DNA from: Ignavibacteriota bacterium
GTDB lineage: Bacteria > Bacteroidota > Ignavibacteria > UBA10030 > SZUA-254
Reading direction: 5' to 3'
DNA: 8,351 bases
Assembly (NCBI GenBank): GCA_016191715.1
Contig: JACPVN010000330.1
Location: 1-8,351, forward strand
Part shown: positions 1-6,595 of the stretch, in pieces
How the letters are laid out: each line of letters starts with the position of its first letter
Numbering within the stretch: position 1 is the stretch's first letter
Notes under the pieces: model-generated
Seen by the model: only the letters and a program-made list of their open reading frames with translations
The model's database searches: none
Told to the model about the DNA's origin: nothing
Translations under genes and position numbers: made by a program

Positions 1-3
1 AAA

Positions 4-831
4 TCATTTAATCCGTTTTACCACTTCCTTCATTATCCTTGTCAGCTTCGGTTCAGCGTTGTTTGCTACTTCGATAATTTCATCAAGCAACGCAGGTTTG
101 AGAGAATCAGGGAAACATTCATCAGTGATGATGGAAAAACCAAGCACCTTCATTCTCATGTGAACTGCTACGATGACTTCAGGAACAGTTGACATGCCGA
201 CGACATCCGCTCCGAGGTTTCGGAGGAAACGATACTCTGCTCGTGTTTCAAGATTCGGTCCGGGGACTGCAACGAATACACCTTTTTGCACAGGCAGTTT
301 TGCATCAAGAGCAACTTGCTGTGCAATAGCAAGCAATTCTTTTGTGTATGGTTCGGACATATCGGGGAAACGGGGACCCAACGAATCATCGTTCGGACCA
401 ATTAACGGATTATCACCCAGCAAATTTATGTGGTCTGTAATCAACATAATATCGCCGCGATGAAACAACGGATTCATTCCACCTGCGGCGTTGGAAATCA
501 GCAATGTCTTCACGCCAAGTCCTGCTTTCATAGCGCGAACAGGAAATGTTACCTGTTGCATCGTATAACCTTCGTAGAAATGAAATCGTCCCTGCATTGC
601 AACGACTTGCTTTCCGCTCAATGTTCCGAAAATCAATTTGCCGTGATGCGATTCCACGGTTGAAACAGGGAAGTGTGGAATATCATCATACTCTAATACA
701 CATTCCTGCTTTATGTCCTTCACCAAGCCGCCCAAGCCGGTGCCGAGAATAATCCCGATTTCCGGTTTCATTTTCGTGTGCTTGCGAATGTACTTGACTG
801 CTTCGCCGATTTGTTCTTTGAGATTGCTCAT
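4..831 (-). CDS. punA: Purine nucleoside phosphorylase, trimeric (PunA/PNP) type
   Basis: Catalyses phosphorolysis of purine (deoxy)nucleosides to free base and (deoxy)ribose-1-phosphate in cytoplasmic purine salvage. The 275-residue product has the usual length of the trimeric PNP family. Visible motifs are GTGLGG (30-35, phosphate loop), STVESHHGKL (57-66), GRFHFYEGY (81-89), NAAGGMNP (114-121), GPNLETRAEY (191-200) with the base-binding Glu195, and GMSTVPEVI (212-220). The start is the ATG at 829-831. A longer frame to 903 begins inside yggS and lacks family similarity in its extra 24 residues. The gap to the yggS stop is four bases, so the two genes are probably cotranscribed and translationally coupled; no clear Shine-Dalgarno is seen. 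By ungapped comparison with human PNP, Asn243 is replaced by Asp237 (ITDE), and no His aligns with His257. The family is sure; the exact base preference is not. Confidence 0.95.
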   Translation of the reverse strand: MSNLKEQIGEAVKYIRKHTKMKPEIGIILGTGLGGLVKDIKQECVLEYDDIPHFPVSTVESHHGKLIFGTLSGKQVVAMQGRFHFYEGYTMQQVTFPVRAMKAGLGVKTLLISNAAGGMNPLFHRGDIMLITDHINLLGDNPLIGPNDDSLGPRFPDMSEPYTKELLAIAQQVALDAKLPVQKGVFVAVPGPNLETRAEYRFLRNLGADVVGMSTVPEVIVAVHMRMKVLGFSIITDECFPDSLKPALLDEIIEVANNAEPKLTRIMKEVVKRIK

Positions 832-835
832 ACTG

Positions 836-1522
836 TTAGTGTTGATAATTTCGTTTTCCAAAAATTGCAGTCCCGATGCGGACCATTGTTGCACCTTCTT
901 CAATCGCTACATGATAATCATTCGTCATCCCCATTGAAAGATGAGGAAGAAGTATCCCATCTCGTACTGCTTGTTGTTGAAGATGTCGCATCAATTGAAA
1001 TGTTGGTCTGGAGTCTTCGGGGTTTTCCGGAAATTTTCCGATTGTCATTAATCCAACAACGTTCAAATTATTCAAAGGCAATAACTCTTTCACCATCATA
1101 ATTGTCTGCTCAGGTTTTACTCCAAACTTACTTTCTTCATCGGAAGTATTCACTTCGACGAGGATATCAAGCGTTCTGTTGTGTTTTGCCGCTTGGTGTG
1201 AAAGTTCTTCGCCAAGCCGTAGTGAATCAACGGAGTGTATACACTGAATCCAAGGAATGATATACTTCACTTTATTCCTTTGAAGATGGCCGATGAAATG
1301 CCATCGAATTGGTTCCCGTTCAAGTTCCTGTTGTTTGCGTTGCAACTCCTGCACGTAGTTCTCGCCAATGTCTGAGATTCCAGCCGAGATTGCTTCACGG
1401 ATAAATTCGGAGCCGAAAGTTTTCGAGACTGCAATCAGAATAATTTCCTTTGAATCCCTGCCAATTCGTGAACATACCTCGCTGATTTGCCGACGGATAT
1501 TTTTTACATTCTCAGCGACCAT
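836..1522 (-). CDS. yggS: YggS/PROSC-family PLP homeostasis protein
   Basis: A cytoplasmic, fold-type-III PLP-binding protein without known catalytic activity, involved in pyridoxal-phosphate balance. The 228-residue product contains AVSKTF with the PLP lysine at 34, GENYVQE, the signature WHFIGHLQRNKVK, then VNTSDEESKFG, GLMTIG, and the phosphate-binding end SMGMTNDYHVAIEEGATMVR followed by IGTAIFG. Length and motif order match the family (about 230 residues). I prefer the ATG at 1520-1522. A TTG six codons upstream at 1538-1540 lies inside a promoter-like TATATTTG element, so it would fall upstream of the transcript start. It is the first gene of a pair with the nucleoside phosphorylase. 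No strong ribosome site precedes it, which is common in Bacteroidota-like genomes. Confidence 0.95.
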   Translation of the reverse strand: MVAENVKNIRRQISEVCSRIGRDSKEIILIAVSKTFGSEFIREAISAGISDIGENYVQELQRKQQELEREPIRWHFIGHLQRNKVKYIIPWIQCIHSVDSLRLGEELSHQAAKHNRTLDILVEVNTSDEESKFGVKPEQTIMMVKELLPLNNLNVVGLMTIGKFPENPEDSRPTFQLMRHLQQQAVRDGILLPHLSMGMTNDYHVAIEEGATMVRIGTAIFGKRNYQH

Positions 1523-1537
1523 GCAGATTTTAAGGTG

Positions 1538-1545
1538 CAAATATA
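1538..1545 (-). promoter_or_regulatory. Candidate Bacteroidota-type -7 element of yggS-punA
   Basis: Read on the minus strand this is TATATTTG followed by CAC, an exact match to the TAnnTTTG consensus. It lies 16 bases before the yggS ATG. The -33 position shows only a T-rich stretch, not a clean TTTG, so this is a half-supported promoter. The element argues against the TTG start at 1540. Confidence 0.45.
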
Positions 1546-1570
1546 GTTCATTTAGAAGGAATATAAAAAT

Positions 1571-1600
1571 GATTTTTCATCATAGTCATGATGAAAAATC
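1571..1600 (-). terminator. 12-bp perfect hairpin between the flavoprotein gene and yggS
   Basis: A perfect inverted repeat: a 12-base arm at 1571-1582 (GATTTTTCATCA), a 6-base loop at 1583-1588, and the matching arm at 1589-1600. On the minus strand it lies 37 bases after the flavoprotein stop and is followed by ATTTTTATATT. That fits a weak, AT-rich intrinsic terminator. Alternatively it could be an operator, since it sits about 25 bases upstream of the yggS -7 element. Confidence 0.5.
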
Positions 1601-1637
1601 TACAGAAAAACAGTGAAGGAAACTAATTAAAAGAAAA

Positions 1638-2789
1638 TTAAAACCACCGGAAGAACCAATACTTCTCGTACAGGAGTTTTCTCCAATGGTATAACATCCT
1701 CGGTTTGTGAAGAGAAACTGTGGGGGCAGGTCGGTCGAAGAAATTTCCTTTGATGTAACCTGCAGTTCCGTTCCCCGCTTCGAGGAAACAATATCCATGA
1801 CCATCAAAACTTTTCGGGCTTCCGCACGATGCAATTTCAAAAGCAATGTTGTTCGCTACAACATCCGCTTCCCGTGCGGCAAAGACTCCTGCTTTGGGAA
1901 GTAAAAGTCCGTTGGCAAGCGGAATTGTTGTAATATCTCCAACAGAAAAAACATTAGGATATTTTGTCCTCAAGGTGACAGGGTCAACCGCAACCCAGCC
2001 GTTTGGCGCAGTAATGCCGGACTCCCGAATTATCGGTGGGGGTTGATACGGCGGAACGACAGTATAAATATCCGGCGTAATGATGTTGCCGTTCTCAAAT
2101 CTAATTTCGTTTCGTCCACCTTGAATATCAGATATTGTATGATTAGGGAAAAATGAAATCCCACGCCTCTTCAAAATTTCAAGCAATGCTTCACCCATCC
2201 CTTTGCCTGCAGTAGAGAGAGGAGTTTCTTCCGGTGAGTAGATTTCGATTTGAATATTTTTTCTGCCGAGATTTTTATAATAATAATCCAACAGCAACGC
2301 GGCTTCGTACGGCGCAGGCGGACATTTGTAGGGCAATCCGGAAATGATAATTGCGATTTTCCCGTTCACCAATCCTTTTATTTTGGATTGAAGATGAATT
2401 GCACCTTCCAGCGTGTAAAATGTTGGTGTTGCCATGGAAAGTCCCGGAACCTGATGATAGGCGGGCTCAGCACCGAGCGCAATGACTAAATAATCATACC
2501 AGATAATTTCTTTATTTGTTTGGATGACATTCTGATTAAGGTGAAGTGTATGCACCAATCCGTTATGAAATCTGATATTGTACCGTTTGAGAGAGGAGAG
2601 CGGTTTTCGGATTTCATCGGGTTTTCGCCAATCCAATAATGCCCAAATATAAGAGGCAGGAAAATGATGGTACGAAGATTTATCAACAAGGATAATCTTA
2701 TGCTTTCTGCCGAGCAACGTTCGTAATTGACGCGTCGCGACAAGCCCCCCAATTCCCCCGCCTAAGACTGCAATAGTTTTTTCTGCCAT
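1638..2789 (-). CDS. FAD-dependent oxidoreductase, sulfide:quinone-oxidoreductase-like
   Basis: A probable membrane-associated flavoprotein of the SQR / flavocytochrome-c sulfide dehydrogenase group, which oxidises sulfide and passes electrons to quinone. The 383-residue product starts MAEKTIAVLGGGIGG, with the FAD-binding GGGIGG at 9-14, the ribose-binding acidic residue at Asp36 (LVDKSS), and the second FAD motif NVFSVGDITTIPL near 279-291 (Asp285). Cys156 in KCPPAPYE and Cys334 in GYCFLEAG sit where SQRs carry their redox cysteine pair. The third cysteine of some SQR types is not present near 108-115 (GAEPAYH). The aromatic, basic tail (YHWRKLLYEKYWFFRWF) resembles the amphipathic membrane-binding end of SQRs. 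I chose the ATG at 2787-2789 because the longer frame to 2846 adds 19 residues outside the FAD fold. The gene stands alone, divergent from the STAS gene. Substrate specificity is inferred; NADH dehydrogenase-like relatives are the alternative. Confidence 0.85.
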   Translation of the reverse strand: MAEKTIAVLGGGIGGLVATRQLRTLLGRKHKIILVDKSSYHHFPASYIWALLDWRKPDEIRKPLSSLKRYNIRFHNGLVHTLHLNQNVIQTNKEIIWYDYLVIALGAEPAYHQVPGLSMATPTFYTLEGAIHLQSKIKGLVNGKIAIIISGLPYKCPPAPYEAALLLDYYYKNLGRKNIQIEIYSPEETPLSTAGKGMGEALLEILKRRGISFFPNHTISDIQGGRNEIRFENGNIITPDIYTVVPPYQPPPIIRESGITAPNGWVAVDPVTLRTKYPNVFSVGDITTIPLANGLLLPKAGVFAAREADVVANNIAFEIASCGSPKSFDGHGYCFLEAGNGTAGYIKGNFFDRPAPTVSLHKPRMLYHWRKLLYEKYWFFRWF

Positions 2790-2859
2790 AGATTCGGTTT
2801 TGGAATATGAATATAAGAAAACGGCAGAAAAAAACGAATGAATCAATTGTATTATTTTG

Positions 2860-2891
2860 TTTGATTATTAACGCTGAGTTTCGTATTCTTG
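2860..2891 (+). promoter_or_regulatory. Candidate promoter of the STAS gene
   Basis: TTTG at 2860-2863, a 20-base spacer, then TATTCTTG at 2884-2891, which is one mismatch from TAnnTTTG. It lies 40 bases upstream of the STAS start codon, in the divergent intergenic region 2790-2931. No equally good site was found for the divergent flavoprotein gene. Confidence 0.4.
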
Positions 2892-2931
2892 TGCCAACAT
2901 TTTCTTATGAACAAATAACCAAAGGAACAAT

Positions 2932-3282
2932 ATGGCGCTTAAAGAAAAATTCGAAGGTGATATTGCAATCATCACACTCAAAGGTGATTTAATCGGAGAT
3001 CCGGAAACGACAGAACTGAAAGATAAAATCGGGAGTTTGCTCGCTGATGGTATATCAAAAATTGTCATGGACCTCGGCAAAGTAAAATATGTCAACAGCA
3101 CGGGGCTTGGCTCGCTTATTTCCGCTCTGGGCAAAGTACGCGATGCAGGGGGGAAACTCTTGCTAGCACGGATCGGAGATAACGTGCAGAATCTTTTTGT
3201 GATTACTCAATTGGTGAAAGTCTTCGACACGTACGAGACAGTTGATCGCGCACTGGCTGTATTCAAGGCAAAGAAAAAATAA
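2932..3282 (+). CDS. STAS-domain anti-sigma factor antagonist
   Basis: A single-domain STAS protein of the SpoIIAA/RsbV type. These bind a GHKL-type anti-sigma kinase and release the sigma factor when unphosphorylated, in the cytoplasm. The 116 residues match the family length. Strand motifs are IAIITLKGDL (11-20) and KIVMDLGKVKYV (43-54), followed by the phospho-site loop NSTGLGSL (55-62). Ser56 aligns with the phosphorylated Ser58 of B. subtilis SpoIIAA, and the Asp before it is Asn55 here. The C-terminal helix runs through LVKVFDTYETVDRALAVF. The start ATG at 2932 has a good AAAGGAA ribosome site at 2921-2927. No kinase, phosphatase or sigma factor gene is next to it, so its partner is encoded elsewhere. 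Confidence 0.9.
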   Translation: MALKEKFEGDIAIITLKGDLIGDPETTELKDKIGSLLADGISKIVMDLGKVKYVNSTGLGSLISALGKVRDAGGKLLLARIGDNVQNLFVITQLVKVFDTYETVDRALAVFKAKKK

Positions 3283-3321
3283 TTCGTGAGGGGAGGGAAA
3301 CGCGTTTCTAAGAAATCGAAG

Positions 3322-3358
3322 AAAAAAACTTGGGGCAGAAACTCATTTCAGCCCCAAG
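3322..3358 (-). terminator. Intrinsic terminator of the DUF5916 gene
   Basis: Arms CTTGGGGC (3329-3336) and GCCCCAAG (3351-3358) pair perfectly. The stem continues inward, after one A-A mismatch, with four more pairs around a CTCA loop. On the minus strand the stem is followed directly by a run of seven T (3322-3328). It lies 29 bases after the DUF5916 stop. The stem could also slow transcription from the converging STAS gene, but the plus side has no T-tract. Confidence 0.85.
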
Positions 3359-3387
3359 CGGCCTAATCCGTATCTACCCTAACCAAT

Positions 3388-6078
3388 TTACGGAGTAATC
3401 CAATAAGCGAGTTTAATCAGGAAAACATCTTCGTGGTCCGGATTCGAGACTAAATCCCCGAAGTCTTTTCCTACTTCAAAATTTCCTCTGTTTTCATATC
3501 GTGAACCGCTTCGGGTCCAAACGAAATACAAGGTAGAGCCCGGTAAATATTCCCAACGTAACACGGCGTTTCCGCGCAACGATTTGAAATTGAAATCAGG
3601 TTTTCCAATATCAAACGTTGCTGCCGCTCCGTTTCCATCAGGGTCAACGCGGTAGTATGTAGTTGAATCAGCAATCGTAGAGCTATTATCAACACCATAC
3701 TCATTGAAACTGAATGTGCGCGGTTCTTTCAATTCCTTAAAGTTGCTGTACGAAACAGCAGAAACCAATGGTTGTAAAAATAGTTGAAGTGAAAGTTTCG
3801 GAGTGAATGTCCAATCCAGACGGATATTGCCGGATAATTCATGTTGGTCAATTTGTGAAAAGACATACCGGTTACCGAATGTTTTATCTGCCCAACCATC
3901 TGCAACGGTTTGAATATATTGTGCCATCGTAACACTGCGCATATAACTTGGTGAAAGTGTTACGCTCATGTTCGAACTTGCTTTGATTTCAATTTCGGGA
4001 CTGAAGGAATAATCGAACGCTCCCGATTCACTTCTACCTCCATCAAAGTTCAAATATCCGACAACCTTTTCTCGTGAGTCCGAACCAACACCAAACCAAC
4101 CGCCGACTCTGTTCATTGTCATCATCCATGGTCCGCCGCGTGTGAGACGATTATCAAGATTTCCAATATTGTAATAGACATTTCCATTCATTGACCAATA
4201 ATTCATAAACGCTACGTTGAAGAAAAGGAAGTATCCTTCACCAAATCTGTTTCCGTCAAAATCGAAGTTGCGGTACGTTGCAATCTGAAAACCTTTTCTC
4301 CGGAAGAATCCATCCGGTTCGTACCAATTGTACCCGGTAGAAAGATGCCAGTTGATTTGGTCTGTTCTAAAGAGGAACCCCAGATCATTTGTTTCAAATC
4401 CGGGACTGATAATACCGATTGCAGAATTAAATCGAATATTCCCTTGTTGTTTGTTCACTGCAATTCTTGAAGCATATCCGGTCATATTTGTTGCATTGCT
4501 ATCAATGTCTAAATGGTCAGCATCCGGACGCTGGAAGTAGTGAGCAGGCGCTTCTTGCAATGCAAGTATTCTTTCACGAGAACCTTCGACACGTGTCGCC
4601 GCTCCCCAACCTGTTACAACCCATGTTTGAGTTGAGTCTAAATTTGTCCAGCCATCAACACCGAACGCATAGGCGCCTTTGTTAAATGAATTTTCCAAAT
4701 ATGATTCGTTCAAATCTCTTCTTGTTCCGGTTGCGAGAAAACCGATTGCCTGCTTCCCCTGATTGAATTCATTCAAACCGCGAACAACTGAATATGAAGC
4801 GAGTGGTTCAACTACATCATCGAATCGGTTTCCCGCACCATCATCAATTTTTGAATACTCACGCTCGGTCAGAGCAACTAATCCGCCGATTGCAAAATTA
4901 TCACTCAACTTTCCGCTGATTTTCCCCGCACCTAAAATTGTTGTGTTTGATGGTCGCTCAACATACCCGCTATGTTGTTCTGAACCCGAAGGCGAGCGAC
5001 CAATTCTTCTGCTGTAAAAGAAATCAGGTCCGCCCCAATTGAAGCCCATGTTGTTGTTTGCGCCTCCGTAACCGAAATCAAAAAAACTCGAGCCTTCAAT
5101 GAAGAATGGTCGTTTCTCCTGAAAGAATGTTTCGAACTGTGTGAGGTTCACAACTGCCGGGTCAACTTCCACCTGACCGAAATCGGGATTCAATGTAGCG
5201 TTGAGAGTGAGATTGCTTCCGAGTCCGAGTTTCATATCGGCGCCGAAATTACTTTTAAACATCGTTCCCTTGTTGAACGGGTCACCATCGGAGAATTGGT
5301 TGGTCAACTTCATGCTTGAAACTGCATACGGAAGAATTTCGACACGGGTAGGAGGGTTGATGTTTTTAATTCCGTTCAGACTTGCAAACCGCGAGACCCA
5401 TCCGCTTTCACCTTTCGGAACCATAACGAAGTATGATTCCTCTTGTTTTCGTTCAATCATTCGTCCGAAGTTCACGCCCCAGACATATTCATCCTGTTTT
5501 GGAAAACGAAGTTGTGAATAGGGAATTTTCATTTCGACTGTCCAGCCCTTTTCATCTACATTTGTTGCCGCATCCCAAACACCATCCCACGAATCATCAT
5601 CCCACGAATCGTTGGACAAGGTTCCATCAACAATCGAACCGCTTGGATAGACACCAAAATAAAATCCTGTTCGTTTGTCATTGTACGAATCAATAGCAAA
5701 ATAAAACCAGTCAGCATTCATCATCGCATCACGCCGACCGATGCGTGAGACTATTGAGTCCGGTTTATCATACAATCGTGCGGCAACATACAATGCCGCA
5801 TCATCATAAGCAACCCACACCTCTGTTTTTTCGCTCGATGCCTGCCCTTGATTCGGATCTTTTTGAATGAAATTTGTAATGCCTGCCCGGTGCCATTCCG
5901 GCTCATCAAGTTTGCCATCAAGTATGATAGAATTAGTGAGACGGAGCGCCACCAATTCCGGTCGTTTGAGAGAATCAACAATAGTCGGTTCATCACTCTC
6001 GTTTGCCCATGATAGAGCAACGAAGATGAACAGGAAAATAAAGAAGATTGACGATTGACGATGTAAAGATTGAATCAT
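3388..6078 (-). CDS. DUF5916 outer-membrane protein with CBM9-like domain
   Basis: A large exported protein of 896 residues. The N-terminus (basic HR, then hydrophobic IFFIFLFIFVALSWA) is a signal peptide, probably cut after Ala25. Residues about 44-220 form a carbohydrate-binding-9-like domain, with the typical DGKLDEPEW opening (54-62), VWVAYDDAALYVAARLYD and WTVEMKIPYSQLRF. From about 235 to the end is the DUF5916 region, with the hallmarks ATLNPDFGQVEVDPAVVN, FETFFQEKRPFFIEG and FFYSRRIGR. After that comes a long run of alternating aromatic and polar strands, expected to form an outer-membrane beta-barrel, ending in FLIKLAYWITP. The role of the family is unknown to me; binding or passage of a glycan or other ligand is only a guess. 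The start is the ATG at 6076-6078, because the TTG at 6111 would place 11 residues before the signal peptide. The gene is monocistronic, ended by the terminator at 3322-3358. An Asp/Trp-rich segment near 156-169 is encoded by a 15-bp tandem duplication. Confidence 0.9.
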   Translation of the reverse strand: MIQSLHRQSSIFFIFLFIFVALSWANESDEPTIVDSLKRPELVALRLTNSIILDGKLDEPEWHRAGITNFIQKDPNQGQASSEKTEVWVAYDDAALYVAARLYDKPDSIVSRIGRRDAMMNADWFYFAIDSYNDKRTGFYFGVYPSGSIVDGTLSNDSWDDDSWDGVWDAATNVDEKGWTVEMKIPYSQLRFPKQDEYVWGVNFGRMIERKQEESYFVMVPKGESGWVSRFASLNGIKNINPPTRVEILPYAVSSMKLTNQFSDGDPFNKGTMFKSNFGADMKLGLGSNLTLNATLNPDFGQVEVDPAVVNLTQFETFFQEKRPFFIEGSSFFDFGYGGANNNMGFNWGGPDFFYSRRIGRSPSGSEQHSGYVERPSNTTILGAGKISGKLSDNFAIGGLVALTEREYSKIDDGAGNRFDDVVEPLASYSVVRGLNEFNQGKQAIGFLATGTRRDLNESYLENSFNKGAYAFGVDGWTNLDSTQTWVVTGWGAATRVEGSRERILALQEAPAHYFQRPDADHLDIDSNATNMTGYASRIAVNKQQGNIRFNSAIGIISPGFETNDLGFLFRTDQINWHLSTGYNWYEPDGFFRRKGFQIATYRNFDFDGNRFGEGYFLFFNVAFMNYWSMNGNVYYNIGNLDNRLTRGGPWMMTMNRVGGWFGVGSDSREKVVGYLNFDGGRSESGAFDYSFSPEIEIKASSNMSVTLSPSYMRSVTMAQYIQTVADGWADKTFGNRYVFSQIDQHELSGNIRLDWTFTPKLSLQLFLQPLVSAVSYSNFKELKEPRTFSFNEYGVDNSSTIADSTTYYRVDPDGNGAAATFDIGKPDFNFKSLRGNAVLRWEYLPGSTLYFVWTRSGSRYENRGNFEVGKDFGDLVSNPDHEDVFLIKLAYWITP

Positions 6079-6111
6079 TTGGTACTCTGAAATATTAACG
6101 GTCAAATACAA

Positions 6112-6273
6112 CCATTAGACGGAAATGAAAAGAAAAAGGTTACAGGTTGTATGTACTTTTTCTAACCTGCATTAAGACAGCGGGAGGGGAGGAAAGGTTG
6201 ACGAGGGGAATAGAAAGGAAAGTGTTGTTAGAACTTTCTGGGAGGCAGTTCTACTGCCTATCTGTATGATAAC
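6112..6273. other. Intergenic region with two small hairpins, no gene seen
   Basis: No open frame here looks coding. The plus strand is purine-rich (several GGG and GGGG runs at 6181-6210). Two short inverted repeats follow one another: GAAAGT/ACTTTC (6218-6223 with 6233-6238, 9-base loop) and AGGCAGT/ACTGCCT (6243-6249 with 6253-6259, 3-base loop). They lie just after the stop of the DUF2442 remnant on the minus strand and may end that transcript, but neither has a T-tract. A clear promoter for the DUF5916 gene is not seen; TGTATTTG at 6103-6110 (minus) is one mismatch from the -7 consensus, without a -33 box. Confidence 0.5.
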
Positions 6274-6444
6274 CTATGCAAGCACTTTCATATTTTCATA
6301 AAGATAGTCAGGGGCAAGGTCGGCGCCGTTTGCCCAGACGATGGTTTCAAGTTCAGGGTTAAAAGAAAATTTTTGAAATTCAATAATATCACGAAGCGGT
6401 CCAAACAATTCTCCGGTCGTTCTGCAATAGTTTAGGTCGTAGTG
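6274..6444 (-). pseudogene. C-terminal remnant of a DUF2442 gene
   Basis: An open minus-strand frame runs from a stop at 6445-6447 to a TAG at 6274-6276, about 56 codons, without any usable ATG near its beginning. Its product includes GELFGPLRDIIEFQKF, then ETIVWANGADLAPDYLYE and a short tail. The W-x-NGADLxPxxLY block and the preceding FGPLRD...F segment are the conserved C-terminal half of DUF2442 proteins. The N-terminal half is absent from all three minus frames upstream, where the 68-residue gene begins to overlap it (6389-6444) in another frame. DUF2442 genes often occur in toxin-antitoxin-like pairs with DUF4160, so this is probably debris of an older module, cut when the neighbouring pair arrived. 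A functional short protein from the TTG within GELFG is possible but unlikely. Confidence 0.7.
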
Positions 6445-6595
6445 TTAATTCTATCCGTTGGAGTTCAATCATGATTCTTATCTTTTCTTCAATCGGCAAT
6501 TGCGCTTGAGACTTATGAAACGATTCTTTCGTTTTGAAAATATCGGTTACAAGTTTTTTATGATATTGAATGATGTTGTCTTGCGTGTTATTCAT
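6389..6595 (-). CDS. Small helical protein paired with the nucleotidyltransferase-like gene
   Basis: A 68-residue, basic (about 12 K/R against 8 D/E), probably all-helical protein without signal peptide or membrane segment. Its middle reads SFHKSQAQLPIEEKIRIMIE and its end contains TLRPKL and RRIVW. I recognise no named domain. Its ATG (6593-6595) overlaps the stop of the upstream nucleotidyltransferase-like gene by eight bases (ATGAATAA), which implies translational coupling and probably a shared job. I chose this ATG over a longer frame reaching 6658, because the extra 21 residues would lie wholly inside the upstream gene. By layout it could be the partner of a toxin-antitoxin-like pair; which member would be toxic cannot be told from sequence. 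Its last 18 codons overlap the DUF2442 remnant. Confidence 0.75.
   Translation of the reverse strand: MNNTQDNIIQYHKKLVTDIFKTKESFHKSQAQLPIEEKIRIMIELQRIELTLRPKLLQNDRRIVWTAS

Noticed and set aside
173..463. Plus-strand frames opposite the phosphorylase gene and similar frames opposite the other genes.
   Set aside because: They are antisense shadows of well-supported genes, without family motifs or ribosome sites.
829..903. Longer N-terminus of the nucleoside phosphorylase starting inside yggS.
   Set aside because: The added 24 residues do not look like PNP and overlap conserved yggS codons; the ATG at 831 gives the family length.
6076..6111. TTG start giving a longer DUF5916 protein.
   Set aside because: It would place 11 residues in front of a normal signal peptide; the ATG at 6078 fits better.
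6178..6210. G-run cluster as a possible G-quadruplex.
   Set aside because: Only two of the runs have three or more consecutive G with short spacing; a stable four-tract quadruplex would need two-tier stacking, so it is weak.
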